Source: Bradyrhizobium sp.
GTDB taxonomy: Bacteria; Pseudomonadota; Alphaproteobacteria; Rhizobiales; Xanthobacteraceae
NCBI GenBank assembly: GCA_028290305.1
Contig: JAQGKC010000431.1
Location: 1-19,723, forward strand
Length of the DNA: 19,723 bases
Reading direction: 5' to 3'
The notes below the pieces were generated by a model. The model was not told the DNA's origin. It saw nothing but the letters and a program-made list of their open reading frames with translations, and ran no database searches. The translations under genes and the position numbers were made by a program. Within the stretch, counting starts at the first letter, position 1; every line of letters starts with the position of its first letter. Below are positions 1-9,500 of the stretch, in pieces.

Positions 1-736
1 TCATGATGCCCCACACCGTGCCGAACAGCCCGACGAACGGCGATGTCGCGCCGATGGTGGCGAGCAGCCCCATCCCGATCCGGATCCGGCGTCCTTCGGC
101 GCGAACGATTTCGGCAAAGCTCGACGCTGCCCGTTCCTTGATGCCGTCGTCGCTGGAAATTCCTGCCGACGACCGCGCCTCGCCCATCGCGGCTGACAGC
201 AACGCCGACAGCACGCTGTCCTTTGCGCCCAGCACGAATTGCGCTTCCGCCAGCGATCTCGCATCCTTGATCTTGCCAAGCGCCGCGCGCAGTTTGCGCT
301 GCACCAGCGACAATTCGATCATTTTCGCGATGAAGACGGTCCATGTCACCAGCGAGGCGAAGGCCAGGCCGATCATGACCGCCTTGACGATGATATCGGC
401 TGACAGGAACATCGACCAGGGCGACAATTCGTGGAGCGCGACGACTGTCGACTTCAACGACCTGCCGCCGCTGTCGGCAGGGATTGCCGTTGCATCTGGA
501 GCCGCCGGCGCCGGCACGGACTGAACAGCTGCGGATGGCGCGGGAGCCTGCACCGGCGCGGCTGCCTGCGCCGGGACAACGGGCGGCTGAGCTGAAACAA
601 CAGGCGGCTGGGATGATACGGGAGCCTGTTGCGGGGCCGGAGCGGCTTTCTGTTGTGCCAGCAGCGGCGACGCTGGTGTCAGCATCGCCAGTGCGAAGAT
701 TACAGCAAATGTCGCTCGGAAAGGTGACGTGTTCAT
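1..736 (-). CDS. exbB: TonB-system energizer ExbB (3' end outside window)
   Basis: ExbB is the inner-membrane proton-channel subunit that, with ExbD, powers TonB-dependent outer-membrane transport. The first 245 residues are visible. Residues 1-28 form a cleavable signal peptide ending around LLAQ. Residues 29-85 are a Pro/Ala/Gln-rich periplasmic stretch, as in the long ExbB proteins of rhizobia. A first membrane helix spans about 115-140 ([20 protein letters not shown]). A charged cytoplasmic region follows, and the second helix opens with the family motif [20 protein letters not shown] at 226-245, where the window ends. The ATG at 736-734 overlaps the stop of the piuC-like gene as ATGA, indicating translational coupling. 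The siderophore receptor lies upstream in the same operon; exbD and tonB would be expected next but are outside the window. MotA/TolQ is the alternative reading, but the signal peptide and receptor context favour ExbB. Confidence 0.93.
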   Translation of the reverse strand, partial: MNTSPFRATFAVIFALAMLTPASPLLAQQKAAPAPQQAPVSSQPPVVSAQPPVVPAQAAAPVQAPAPSAAVQSVPAPAAPDATAIPADSGGRSLKSTVVALHELSPWSMFLSADIIVKAVMIGLAFASLVTWTVFIAKMIELSLVQRKLRAALGKIKDARSLAEAQFVLGAKDSVLSALLSAAMGEARSSAGISSDDGIKERAASSFAEIVRAEGRRIRIGMGLLATIGATSPFVGLFGTVWGIM

Positions 737-1422
737 ACTTCAGCCCAGTAGCGGATCAGGTTGTGATAGATACCGGTCAATTTGACCGTTTCAGGGTCAT
801 CGCGCCCAAGACGCTCCACCAGCGTCTGAATCGCAGTATCGAGGTCGAAAATCAGGCTGCGGGCGTGAGCATCTCGTATCATGCTCTGCAGCCAGAAAAA
901 AGACGCAACGCGGGCGCCTCGCGTGACCGGCGTGACCATATGCAAACTAGACGCAGGATAAACTACGAGATCGCCGGCCGGCAGCTTGATTTCGTGAGAA
1001 CCGTACAGGTCCTCGACCATCAACTCTCCGCCATCATATTCGTCCGGTTCCGATAAAAACAACGTGACCGACAGATCTGTCCGGATGCGCAAGCCTGTCA
1101 GATGATCGCCGCGCACGGCATTGTCGACGTGGATGCCGAAATGGTGCCCGTCCGCGGCCGCGTAGCGATTGAACAACGGCGGAAAGATCTGCAGCGGGAC
1201 AGCGGCCGAGATGAACCGCGGATTCGTGGTCAACGCCGAGACGATGCGGTTGCCGAGTTTACGCGAGATTTCGCTGTCGGGAGGCAATTGCTCATTGCTC
1301 TTCACAAGCGCCGATTGCGCACCGGCGGTCGAGCGGCCGTCCTCCCACGCGCAACCATCCATGATGCGGCGGAAATCCGCCACATCATCCTTGCCTAGAA
1401 CACTGGGGACACAGATCAGCAT
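733..1422 (-). CDS. piuC: PiuC-type Fe(II)/2-oxoglutarate-dependent dioxygenase (PKHD-type hydroxylase)
   Basis: This is a 229-residue protein of the PKHD-type hydroxylase (YbiX/PiuC) family. Such enzymes use Fe(II), O2 and 2-oxoglutarate to hydroxylate a substrate that is still unknown for this family. The iron-binding facial triad is visible as H98-x-D100 ([10 protein letters not shown]) and H161 (SSLHMVTPV). R171, in [14 protein letters not shown], is the likely 2-oxoglutarate salt-bridge residue. The length matches the family, whose members are about 225-230 residues. The reading frame stays open far upstream, but there it overlaps the receptor gene and loses similarity. The ATG at 1422, 11 bases after the receptor stop, gives the family-typical N-terminus MLICVPSVL. 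The stop overlaps the exbB ATG. Linkage to a TonB-dependent siderophore receptor is the classic piuA-piuC arrangement and suggests a role in iron-siderophore use. Confidence 0.93.
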   Translation of the reverse strand: MLICVPSVLGKDDVADFRRIMDGCAWEDGRSTAGAQSALVKSNEQLPPDSEISRKLGNRIVSALTTNPRFISAAVPLQIFPPLFNRYAAADGHHFGIHVDNAVRGDHLTGLRIRTDLSVTLFLSEPDEYDGGELMVEDLYGSHEIKLPAGDLVVYPASSLHMVTPVTRGARVASFFWLQSMIRDAHARSLIFDLDTAIQTLVERLGRDDPETVKLTGIYHNLIRYWAEV

Positions 1423-1433
1423 GGCATCGGCAA

Positions 1434-3989
1434 TCAGAACCTCGCGGAGACCACCAGTGACGCCGTACGGCCGGGCGCCTCCAGAACGAACGGCGCAGTA
1501 CTCTGATACAACGCGTCGTAATAGAGCTTGTTGAAGATGTTGTTGACGAACAGTTTTACTGTCCAGTTCTTGTTGATCTTGGCTTCCGCGAAGGCATCGA
1601 AGCGCCAATAGCTCGGCAGTGACGTGCCTGCGTTGGCGGCGAGCAACGTGCCGCCGTAGATTTTCGAGCGGTAGACCGCCTGCCCGCCGAGTTCCCAGAC
1701 ATCCGTCAACTGATATTTGCTGAGCAGGCTGAACGATTGATGCGCGATGTTGGAGAGCGGAAGACCGACATTCGTCGAGTAAAGCAGCGGATCGGCCGGC
1801 GGGACGAGCGACTTCGTCACCTTGGATTGCATCAGCACGAGCCCGCCGAACACGCTCCATTTGTCGGTGATCTTGCCGCCGACTTCGAGATCGACGCCCC
1901 GGATGCGATAGGCCGCACCTGCGCTGATGCAAGGTATCGTGCCAGAGGTACCGGTGGGATAGGGGCAAGCCGCGGTTGCAGTCGCGGCCGAGGTGACATT
2001 TACCGACTCCCGCGCATTTTCCTTTTCGGTCTGGAATAATGCGCCGGTCACCAGCAGATGGCGGTCGAACAATTCCCATTTGTTGCCGATTTCGATGGCC
2101 TTGTTCTTTTCCGGCCCGAAGATCTGGTTCGAGTTGCCGTTGACGACAGGCGAAAGCCCCCCGTAGTTCGCGCTGGTGCCGTCGAACTCCGATCCAACCG
2201 GATCCGACGACGTCGCGTAGGCGACATAGACGCTCGTGATCGGCAGCGGCTTTACCGTGAGGCCCAGGTTGAAGTTCGGCAGTCCGAATTCAGCGGATTG
2301 TGTGCCGAAAACGTTCGCGACTCCGTTCACCGTGCCAAAGCCGTTGGTGTTGATGTTGTAGTTGTCGTAGCGGATGCCGCCATTGAGGATGACGAAATCG
2401 TTGTAGTTGGCGCTATCGAGCAGATAGACGCTCTTGGTGTCGATGCTGATCTTCGTCGGCAATCCCGTGAGCGTCGGCGTGCCTGAAAACGGCAGGAGTG
2501 TGAATTGCGGATTGAACACGCTCACGCCGGTCAGCGACCCGGCACCGCTAAATCCGCCCGGCAGCGCCTCCGAACTGAGGCCCGCGTATTTGTCGATACT
2601 GGAATTCTCGGTGGATATTTCGACACCCGCGAGCGCGGTGTGACGCCAGCCACTGGTGTCGAACTTATACGTCGCCTCCGTCTGGTTGGCGAGCACGTCG
2701 GTCGTCTGATAGCGGCTCTGCGGATTGGCACTGAGCGTCGATGCCGAAAGAGGATTGGTGAGGACAGGCGATTCCGCGATGGTGCCGATGTAATTCAGTA
2801 CCGATCGCGACGCCCTCATCTTGTCGCTGATGACGAGATCGGGGCTAACCTGGACTTCGGTGTTGATCGTGCCGATGTCCTGTTGAACCGAGAAGAAATC
2901 GCGATTCACGAAGCCGTAGAAGTTGTTGCGGTTAGCGCCGAAGTCCGGAAACGGGCCGCCGGCGGTCGTAGATAGGCTCGGCCGGTAATACGGAACGCCG
3001 AAGTCGGGCAATCCGTGTATGTCGGTGTGGACATAGTCCGCGGTAACCTTGACGGCATCAACCGGCGTCCATTTGAGCGCAACAAAACCGCCGCCGCGAT
3101 CGTCGGAGGTGTAGCTCCGGCCGGCGACACCGGCGTCCTGGAACAGGCCGCCGGCGCGGATGGCCAGCGTCGGGCTGATCACCTGATTGACGTCGAGCGT
3201 CACGCGCTTGGTCTGATCAGTCGCGAACGTCGTGTCCATATTGTAGAAGCTTTTTTCGGTCGTCGCCTGCTTGGTGACGATGTTGATCGCACCGCCGGTG
3301 GTGCCGCGGCCGGCAAACGATGAACCCGGTCCGCGCAGGATTTCGACCTGCTCGGTGAAGAAATTCTCGCGAACGCTGACGCCGGAGTCGCGGACGCCAT
3401 CGATGAAGACGTCATTGCGCGCATCGAAGCCGCGGATGAAGAAGCGGTCGCCGAAAGCGTTGCCGCCCTCGCCCGTCCCAAGCGTCACGCCGGCGGTGCT
3501 CAGGACCGCCTGCTTCAGCGTGGTGGCGTTCTTGTCTTCCAGAACTTCCTTGCTAAGCACCGTGACGGTCTTCGGCGTGTTCAACAATGGCTCGGGAAAT
3601 TTGCCTGACGCCTGAAGATGATCGACTTTGTAAGGAGCTGCCGCATCCGCGTACGGGTTGCGGTCCGCGCTCAGGGCGCCGGCGTTGGGAAACGGTACCG
3701 GCGCAGCCTGCGCGGGCTGCGTCCGGCGGGCCGCGCGACGCAGGGCATTGCGGGCGCGGATCTGATCTGGTGTTGGCTTCGAGGCCGCAGGACGCGGGCG
3801 AACGACAGGGGCATCGACCGTTACCGGCGGAAGCGGCGCTTGCTGCGCTTCGGCCGCCGAAAACGAAGCGACCGCCATAAGGCCTGCGACCGCCGTGACC
3901 TTGCGACCGGAATAATTGTCGAACTTTTCGCCGACCGAGTTCATCGCCACGTTGGAACGCAGCGACCTCGGCATCTTTGCCGTATTCAT
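1434..3989 (-). CDS. TonB-dependent siderophore receptor (catecholate/Fiu-like)
   Basis: This is an 851-residue outer-membrane receptor that imports ferric siderophores using TonB energy. The signal peptide is preceded by a long basic N-terminus. Its hydrophobic core is about residues 31-46 and cleavage is probably after AEA (48). A Pro/Ala/Arg-rich linker follows (52-100). The plug domain spans about 135-240 and contains [34 protein letters not shown] and [20 protein letters not shown], all hallmark plug motifs of the Fiu/PiuA/CirA catecholate group. The rest is a 22-strand barrel ending in phenylalanine (SLVVSARF), the outer-membrane assembly signal. The ATG at 3989 is preceded by GGGG; an in-frame ATG at 3944 is the alternative. 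It is the first gene of the receptor-piuC-exbB operon. The substrate is inferred as a catecholate-type siderophore by similarity only. Iron regulation is suggested by the repeats upstream. Confidence 0.94.
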   Translation of the reverse strand: MNTAKMPRSLRSNVAMNSVGEKFDNYSGRKVTAVAGLMAVASFSAAEAQQAPLPPVTVDAPVVRPRPAASKPTPDQIRARNALRRAARRTQPAQAAPVPFPNAGALSADRNPYADAAAPYKVDHLQASGKFPEPLLNTPKTVTVLSKEVLEDKNATTLKQAVLSTAGVTLGTGEGGNAFGDRFFIRGFDARNDVFIDGVRDSGVSVRENFFTEQVEILRGPGSSFAGRGTTGGAINIVTKQATTEKSFYNMDTTFATDQTKRVTLDVNQVISPTLAIRAGGLFQDAGVAGRSYTSDDRGGGFVALKWTPVDAVKVTADYVHTDIHGLPDFGVPYYRPSLSTTAGGPFPDFGANRNNFYGFVNRDFFSVQQDIGTINTEVQVSPDLVISDKMRASRSVLNYIGTIAESPVLTNPLSASTLSANPQSRYQTTDVLANQTEATYKFDTSGWRHTALAGVEISTENSSIDKYAGLSSEALPGGFSGAGSLTGVSVFNPQFTLLPFSGTPTLTGLPTKISIDTKSVYLLDSANYNDFVILNGGIRYDNYNINTNGFGTVNGVANVFGTQSAEFGLPNFNLGLTVKPLPITSVYVAYATSSDPVGSEFDGTSANYGGLSPVVNGNSNQIFGPEKNKAIEIGNKWELFDRHLLVTGALFQTEKENARESVNVTSAATATAACPYPTGTSGTIPCISAGAAYRIRGVDLEVGGKITDKWSVFGGLVLMQSKVTKSLVPPADPLLYSTNVGLPLSNIAHQSFSLLSKYQLTDVWELGGQAVYRSKIYGGTLLAANAGTSLPSYWRFDAFAEAKINKNWTVKLFVNNIFNKLYYDALYQSTAPFVLEAPGRTASLVVSARF

Positions 3990-4119
3990 TCACATGCCCC
4001 ACTAACCGAAATTCAGTTCGCTCATCCACCCCATAGCGATGAGCAAGTGCACGTTGGTTATCGAGCGAAAAAAATCGGGTCAATGCGAATACGGCGGAGC
4101 AGTGTTTGAATACGTCCAG

Positions 4120-4181
4120 ATCAAAACGATTCTAATCTACAGTTTGAAAACGTTCTAAAATGAGATTTGAAACATTCTAAA
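4120..4181. promoter_or_regulatory. Three tandem Irr/ICE-like iron-regulatory boxes
   Basis: Three 17-base sites lie in register: 4120-4136 (ATCAAAACGATTCTAAT), 4143-4159 (TTTGAAAACGTTCTAAA) and 4165-4181 (ATTTGAAACATTCTAAA). Starts are 23 and 22 bases apart, about two helical turns. Each has a right half TTCTAA(A/T) and a degenerate left half. From memory, the iron-control element bound by Irr in rhizobia is TTTAGAA-N3-TTCTAAA. The right half of sites 2 and 3 is exact; the left halves carry two mismatches each and site 1 is weaker. They sit 131-192 bases upstream of the receptor ATG. The assignment to Irr is inferred from motif and context; another iron regulator is possible. Confidence 0.55.
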
Positions 4182-4196
4182 CTGAAGCAAGGGAAT

Positions 4197-4211
4197 GCCC
4201 GTAAATCGGGC
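4197..4211. other. Short GC hairpin downstream of the small hypothetical gene
   Basis: GCCCG (4197-4201), a 5-base loop TAAAT and CGGGC (4207-4211) form a perfect 5-bp stem. On the plus strand it is followed by CTTTTCTGCTTT, resembling a terminator, but no plus-strand gene ends there. On the minus strand it lies 30 bases past the stop of the small gene at 4241, without a U-tract. It may separate that gene from the iron operon, as a weak or bidirectional terminator. Confidence 0.3.
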
Positions 4212-4240
4212 CTTTTCTGCTTTCCGCACGCGAACATCCT

Positions 4241-4483
4241 TCAATCGACGCTGGGCGGCTTCATCAGCGAAAACAACTCGTCGATGGTCTGCTGCGCGGT
4301 CAGTCGCACGCGATCCGTGTTTTCCATTCCCGCAATGTTGACGCCTTTCACCACTGCCCTGATCTCGTCGCGAAAGTCGGTGAGAAACCGCAGGGGATCG
4401 GGCGAATTGTTGGCGACGCGCGCGATCAGGCCCGTGATCAGGAGCTGACAAGCGATCATGCGTCCGTTCAATTCATCCATCAT
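4241..4483 (-). CDS. Small hypothetical protein (80 aa)
   Basis: I do not recognise the family. The start at 4483 is chosen because AGGAG lies 3 bases before ATG ATG, so the first or second ATG (4483 or 4480) has an ideal ribosome binding site. The frame is open further upstream to 4633 (130 aa), but the starts there, including the ATG pair at 4531-4526, lack a comparable site. The protein has no signal peptide or clear transmembrane helix. It looks helical, with a hydrophobic stretch ACQLLITGLIARV (11-23), then an acidic/basic region and a C-terminus ELFSLMKPPSVD. It is co-directional with the MarR gene upstream and the iron operon downstream, separated from each by about 240-250 bases. No function can be assigned. 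Confidence 0.6.
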   Translation of the reverse strand: MMDELNGRMIACQLLITGLIARVANNSPDPLRFLTDFRDEIRAVVKGVNIAGMENTDRVRLTAQQTIDELFSLMKPPSVD

Positions 4484-4725
4484 GAGCTCCTGACTGGTTG
4501 CGGGATCCGCGACGAAAGCCGCGATCATCATTCGCGCCGTGCTATGGACGACGTTCGTTCCGGTTACAACCAAATCGCAGGATGATTCAATTCGCAAAAT
4601 GCGCACCCGATATGCTGGCAGCGCGACGGGCATCTGCGCATTCCGGGCAACCAGATTGTTTGGCGATCAAAATTGCTTCGCGTTAAATTGGCGATTGCTT
4701 TCGGCGAGATTACTTTTCGAAGAGA

Positions 4726-5184
4726 TTACTTGGCGGCGATGTCGCCAGGCTCGGAAAAGCTCTTGATACGCTCCTTGATGTCCCTGAGCGTTTCGAGACT
4801 TGTCTGGATCGAATCCGAGGGAACATCTTGCAGCACATCGGTTGCAATGGAATCGCGCAGGCTGTCGAGGTCATCGACGAGTTGGCGGCCGCTCGCGGTG
4901 AGAAACAGCCGGTTCGTACGTCGATCCCGGGGATCGTGCCGCCGTTCGACAAGCCCGTGCTCGACCAGACGATCGAGCAGGCGCACCAGCGAGATCGGCT
5001 GCAGTTCAAGCACATCGGCCAAATCGACTTGCGACAATCCTTCCTGCTCCCGCAATCGGAACAGTACGATCCATTGCGCACGCGTCGACCCGCGGCTCTT
5101 GGCACGGTGATCGATATAGTTGCGAAGCAGGCGTGAGCTTTCGACAAGTTGCGCAACCAGCTGACGTTTTAGGTCGAGAGACAT
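4726..5184 (-). CDS. MarR-family transcriptional regulator
   Basis: This is a 152-residue winged-helix dimer of MarR type, a repressor that usually releases DNA on binding a phenolic or lipophilic ligand. The N-terminal helices (about 3-45) form the dimer interface. The helix-turn-helix is about 50-78 (LSQVDLADVLELQPISLVRL), followed by the wing RRHDPRDRRTNRLFLTASG with its conserved D-x-R-D-x-R signature. A long C-terminal helix closes the dimer. It is transcribed divergently from the RND efflux pair, with 169 bases between starts and a palindrome at 5234-5251. The inference is that it represses the pump and probably itself. The ATG at 5184 has only a weak ribosome binding site. Confidence 0.93.
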   Translation of the reverse strand: MSLDLKRQLVAQLVESSRLLRNYIDHRAKSRGSTRAQWIVLFRLREQEGLSQVDLADVLELQPISLVRLLDRLVEHGLVERRHDPRDRRTNRLFLTASGRQLVDDLDSLRDSIATDVLQDVPSDSIQTSLETLRDIKERIKSFSEPGDIAAK

Positions 5185-5233
5185 GCTTCAGCGGGTCCCA
5201 AAGCTTTCCAATAGTTTAGGATTCCTCAAGTGA

Positions 5234-5251
5234 TAGTGTGTTTACACATTA
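5234..5251. promoter_or_regulatory. Candidate MarR operator between marR and the RND pump
   Basis: TAGTGTGTTTACACATTA is an imperfect inverted repeat. The 9-base arms TAGTGTGTT and TACACATTA match at 7 of 9 positions (core GTGT/ACAC). It lies 50 bases upstream of the MarR ATG and 102 bases upstream of the adaptor ATG. Length and symmetry fit MarR-family operators. The same AAGTG word flanks it on both sides (5228-5232 and 5251-5255). Binding by this particular MarR protein is inferred from position. Confidence 0.55.
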
Positions 5252-5353
5252 AGTGCACGCATATTATATCTGGAATCCCTAGGAACCGTTTTGAAGACCC
5301 AGTACGATCACTTTTTTGAACCCACAGGCCGTCCTGGGTAACTACGAGCTGCC

Positions 5354-6523
5354 ATGAATAAATCGCGGACCATTGTTTGGGTTTTGCTAATCGCCGCCGT
5401 CTCGGCCGCAGGTTATTACGGCTGGCAGCGCTACAGCAGCGGGCAGCAAGCGGCGGCGGCCGCTAACGCGCAAAAGTCGGCGCGCAATGCCGTCCGCGTG
5501 ACCATCGCCCCCGTAGAGAAAGCTGACTTTCCGGTCTATTTGACCGGGCTCGGGACCGTTCAGGGCTTCAACACCGTGCTGGTGCGGACCCGGGTCGATG
5601 GCCAGATCGACAAAGTCGCCTTCAAGGAAGGCCAATTGGTCAAGCAGGGCGACCTGCTCGTCGAGATTGATCCCCGGCCCTACCAGGCGGCACTCGATCA
5701 GGCCAAGGCCAAAAAAGCTCAGGACGAGGCCAATCTGGCCAACGCCAATCTGGATCTGCAGCGCTTCACCAAGCTGGGCGAATTCGCGACCAAGCAGCAG
5801 ACCGACACCCAGCGTTCGACCGTGCAGCAGTTGACGGCGCAGATCGCGGCCGACGAAGCCGCCATTTCCAACGCCCAGACCCAATTTGACTACACCGCCG
5901 TCAAGTCACCGATTTCGGGCGTCGCCGGCCTGCGTCAGGTCGACATCGGCAACATCGTCAATGCCTCGACCCAGACCGGCATCGTGACGATCGCCCAGAT
6001 CGAACCGATCGCCGTGATTTTCACCGCACCGGAAGAACAACTGCCCTATATCAACGAGGCGCAGTCGACTCAGCCGCTCAAGGTCATCGCAATCACGACC
6101 GACGGCAAGAAGCCTCTGGCGGAAGGAACGCTGTCGGTCGTCAACAATCAGGTCGACACCACCAGTGGAACCATTCGCCTCAAGGCGGTGTTTGACAACA
6201 AGAACCATGCATTGTGGCCGGGCCAGTCGGTCTCGACGCGGCTTCTGGTGAGGACGTTGAAGGACGCCACCGTGGTCCCGGACGATGCGATCCAGCACGG
6301 TAACGACGGTCTCTATGTCTATGCTGTGAATCAGGACAACAAGGCCGAGCTTCATAAGGTCAAGGTCAAGCAGTCAATCGACGGACGCTCGGTGGTCAGT
6401 GAAGGCTTGTCGCCCGGACAGCGAGTGATCACGGCAGGCCAATACAAGGTTCAGCCCGGTACCCTCGTCGGCACGGCGGTGGCGAGTACGGATCCGGCGC
6501 AACCGAAGGTCAAGCAGGAATGA
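5354..6523 (+). CDS. RND efflux periplasmic adaptor (MdtA-like membrane fusion protein)
   Basis: This is a 389-residue adaptor of the HlyD/MdtA type that links an inner-membrane RND pump to an outer-membrane channel. The N-terminal anchor or signal helix is at 7-22 (IVWVLLIAAVSAAGYY). It is followed by a low-complexity Gln/Ala stretch and a biotinyl-lipoyl half-motif (TRVDGQIDKVAFKEGQLVKQGDLLVEID, split here by the description of residues 79-106). A coiled-coil hairpin spans about 112-176, rich in Ala, Gln and Lys. The second lipoyl half is at 180-200 (TAVKSPISGVAGLRQVDIGN), then the beta-barrel and membrane-proximal domains. The stop overlaps the permease ATG (ATGA at 6520-6523), so the two are translationally coupled. 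Expression is probably controlled by the divergent MarR. The substrate is unknown; toxic organics or antibiotics are typical. Confidence 0.95.
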   Translation: MNKSRTIVWVLLIAAVSAAGYYGWQRYSSGQQAAAAANAQKSARNAVRVTIAPVEKADFPVYLTGLGTVQGFNTVLVRTRVDGQIDKVAFKEGQLVKQGDLLVEIDPRPYQAALDQAKAKKAQDEANLANANLDLQRFTKLGEFATKQQTDTQRSTVQQLTAQIAADEAAISNAQTQFDYTAVKSPISGVAGLRQVDIGNIVNASTQTGIVTIAQIEPIAVIFTAPEEQLPYINEAQSTQPLKVIAITTDGKKPLAEGTLSVVNNQVDTTSGTIRLKAVFDNKNHALWPGQSVSTRLLVRTLKDATVVPDDAIQHGNDGLYVYAVNQDNKAELHKVKVKQSIDGRSVVSEGLSPGQRVITAGQYKVQPGTLVGTAVASTDPAQPKVKQE

Positions 6524-9500
6524 GCGAGGGTATTTCCGCACCCTTCATTCGCTATCCCATCGGCACGTCGCTGATGATGGCTGGCATTCTCTTTGTCGGC
6601 CTCGTTGCCTATCCGCTGCTGCCGGTTGCGCCGCTGCCGCAGGTGGACTTTCCGACCATCCAGATCACCGCAACATTGCCCGGTGGCAGCCCTGAGACCA
6701 TGGCTTCCTCAGTGGCGCAGCCGCTCGAGCGGCAGTTCGCTCAGATTCCCGGCATCGCCCAGATGACTTCGACGAGCTACCTGGGAACCGCTGCTGTCAC
6801 GATCCAGTTCGACCTCAACCGCAGCATCGACGGCGCCGCAAATGACGTGCAAGGCGCCATCAACGCCGCCAGCGGCCAATTGCCGAAAAACCTTCCCTCG
6901 CCCCCGACCTACCGCAAGGTCAATCCGGCAGATTCGCCGATCCTGCTGTTGTCGGCGACATCGGATTCCCTGCCGCTCACCACGGTCAGCGACGCCGTCG
7001 ACGCACAGCTCGCGCAACAGATCAGCCAGATATCCGGCGTCGCGCAGGTCACGATCGGCGGCCAGCAAAAACCGTCGGTCCGTGTCCAGGTCGATCCGGC
7101 GAAGCTGGTCGCCAAGGGCCTGTCGCTGGAGGATGTCCGTAGCCAGATTGCGATCACGACGGTCGACAGCCCGAAAGGCAATATCGACGGCGACACGCGC
7201 GCTTACACGATCTACTCCAACGATCAGTTGCTGGAGGCCAAGGACTGGAACGACATCATCATCGCCTACCGCAACGGCGGGCCGTTACGGATTCGCGACA
7301 TCGGCCAGGCCGTGACCGGACCGGAAGACGCCAAGCAGGCGGCCTGGGCCAACGGCAAGCGCGGCGTGTTCCTGGTGGTCTACAAGCAGCCCGGCGCCAA
7401 CGTCATCGACACCGTCGACAAGATCAAGTCGCTGCTGCCGAGGCTGGTGGCCGCTATACCGCCGGCGATCAAGATCGACATCATCAGCGACCGCACCCAG
7501 ACCATTCGTGCCGCGGTCTCGGACGTTCAGTTCACGTTGTTGCTGACCATTGCGCTCGTCGTCATGGTTATCTTCATATTCCTGCGCAGTTTCTGGGCAA
7601 CGGTCATCCCGACCGTGACCGTGCCTCTCGCGTTGCTCGGCGCTTGTGCGCTGATGTGGGTGTTCGGCTACACGCTCGACAATCTGTCATTGATGGCTTT
7701 GACCATCGCCGTCGGATTCGTGGTCGACGACGCCATCGTGATGCTGGAAAATATCACCCGCTATATCGAGGAAGGCGAGAAGCCGCTTGCCGCGGCCTTC
7801 AAGGGCTCCAGTGAAATCGGCTTCACCATCGTCTCGATCAGTATTTCGCTGGTCGCGGTGCTGATCCCGCTGTTGCTGATGGGCGGCATCATTGGACGCC
7901 TGTTCCGCGAATTCGCGGTGACCTTGACCATGACGATCTTCGTATCGATGGTGGTGTCGCTGACGCTGACGCCGATGATGGCATCCCGCTTCCTGCGCGC
8001 GCACAGCGAAACCAAACACGGCCGGTTTTATGAATGGAGCGAGCGGGCTTTCGACGCCATGCTGCACGCTTATGAGAGCGGTCTCGACCTCGCCATGCGT
8101 TGGCGACTAACGACGCTCATGATTTTCTTCGCGACTCTGGGATTGTCGGTCTATCTGTTCGTCATCATTCCGAAGGGCTTCTTTCCGCAACAGGACGTCG
8201 GCCTGATCAGCGCGACTTCCGAAGCCGGGCAGGACGTTTCCTTCGCCGAGATGAAACGGCGACAGGAAGCCCTTGGCGACATCGTGCGAGCCGATCCCGA
8301 CGTCGCAACGGTCGCCATGAACATCGGTGGCAGCGGCAGGGCCGGCAACAACGGCAACATGTTCATTACGCTGAAACCGCGCGATGAACGCACCGCAAGT
8401 GCCCAGCAGATCATTGCCCGCCTGCGTCCCAAGCTCGAAAAAGTCGAGGGCGCGCGGCTGTTCATGCAGGCGGCGCAGGACGTGCGGCTCGGTGGCCGGC
8501 CGACGCGAACGCAGTTCGAGTTCACATTGCAGGACGCCAACCTGGACGAGCTCAACGAATGGGCGCCTAAGATTTTAGGTAAGATGCAGACCCTGCCTGA
8601 GCTGCGTGACGTCGCGACCGACCAGCAGTCTCAGGGCACCACGCTGCAGTTGAACGTCAATCGCGACACCGCATCGCGCTACGGTATCCAGCCGCAGTTG
8701 ATCGACGACACCCTGTACGACGCGTTCGGCCAGCGCCAGGTCACCCAGTATTTCACGCAGCTCAACAGCTATCACGTGATCCTGGAAATCCTGCCCGAGC
8801 TGCAGGGCAATCTCGACACACTGAACAAGCTCTACATCAAGTCGCCGCTGACCGGCGAGCAGGTGCCATTAGCGACATTCGCGACCTGGACCAGCGTGCC
8901 GGTCCGTTCGCTGTCGATCAGCCACCAGGGCCAGTTCCCGGCCATCACGATCAGCTTCAACCTCGCGCAGGGCGTAGCGCTTGGGCAAGCGACCGATGCG
9001 GTTCAGAAAGCGATGTCCGATCTCGGCGCGCCGGCCACGCTCAATTCGAGCTTCCAGGGCACGGCGCAGGCGTTCCAGCAATCGCTCGGCACCGTACCGC
9101 TGCTGATCATGGCGGCTCTTGTCGTGGTGTACCTGATCCTCGGCATTCTCTACGAGAGCTACATCCACCCGCTCACGATTCTGTCCACCCTTCCCTCAGC
9201 CGGTGTCGGCGCGCTCGCGATTCTGATGGCGTTTGGCTACGACTTCAGCCTGATCGCATTGATCGGCATCATTCTCTTGATCGGCATCGTCAAGAAGAAC
9301 GGCATCATGATGGTCGACTTCGCGATCTCTGCCGAACGCGATGAGCATCTGTCGCCGGAACAATCGATCCGAAAGGCCGCCCTGCTGCGCTTCCGTCCGA
9401 TCATGATGACGACGATGGCGGCGATGCTGGGCGGTGTGCCGCTGATGCTGGGCACCGGCACCGGGTCGGAAATACGCCAGCCGCTCGGTTACGCGATGGT

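Noticed and set aside
1423..2079. In-frame upstream extension of the PiuC-like gene (to 448 aa)
   Set aside because: It overlaps the receptor coding sequence in another frame and is Arg-rich. The family N-terminus begins at the ATG at 1422.
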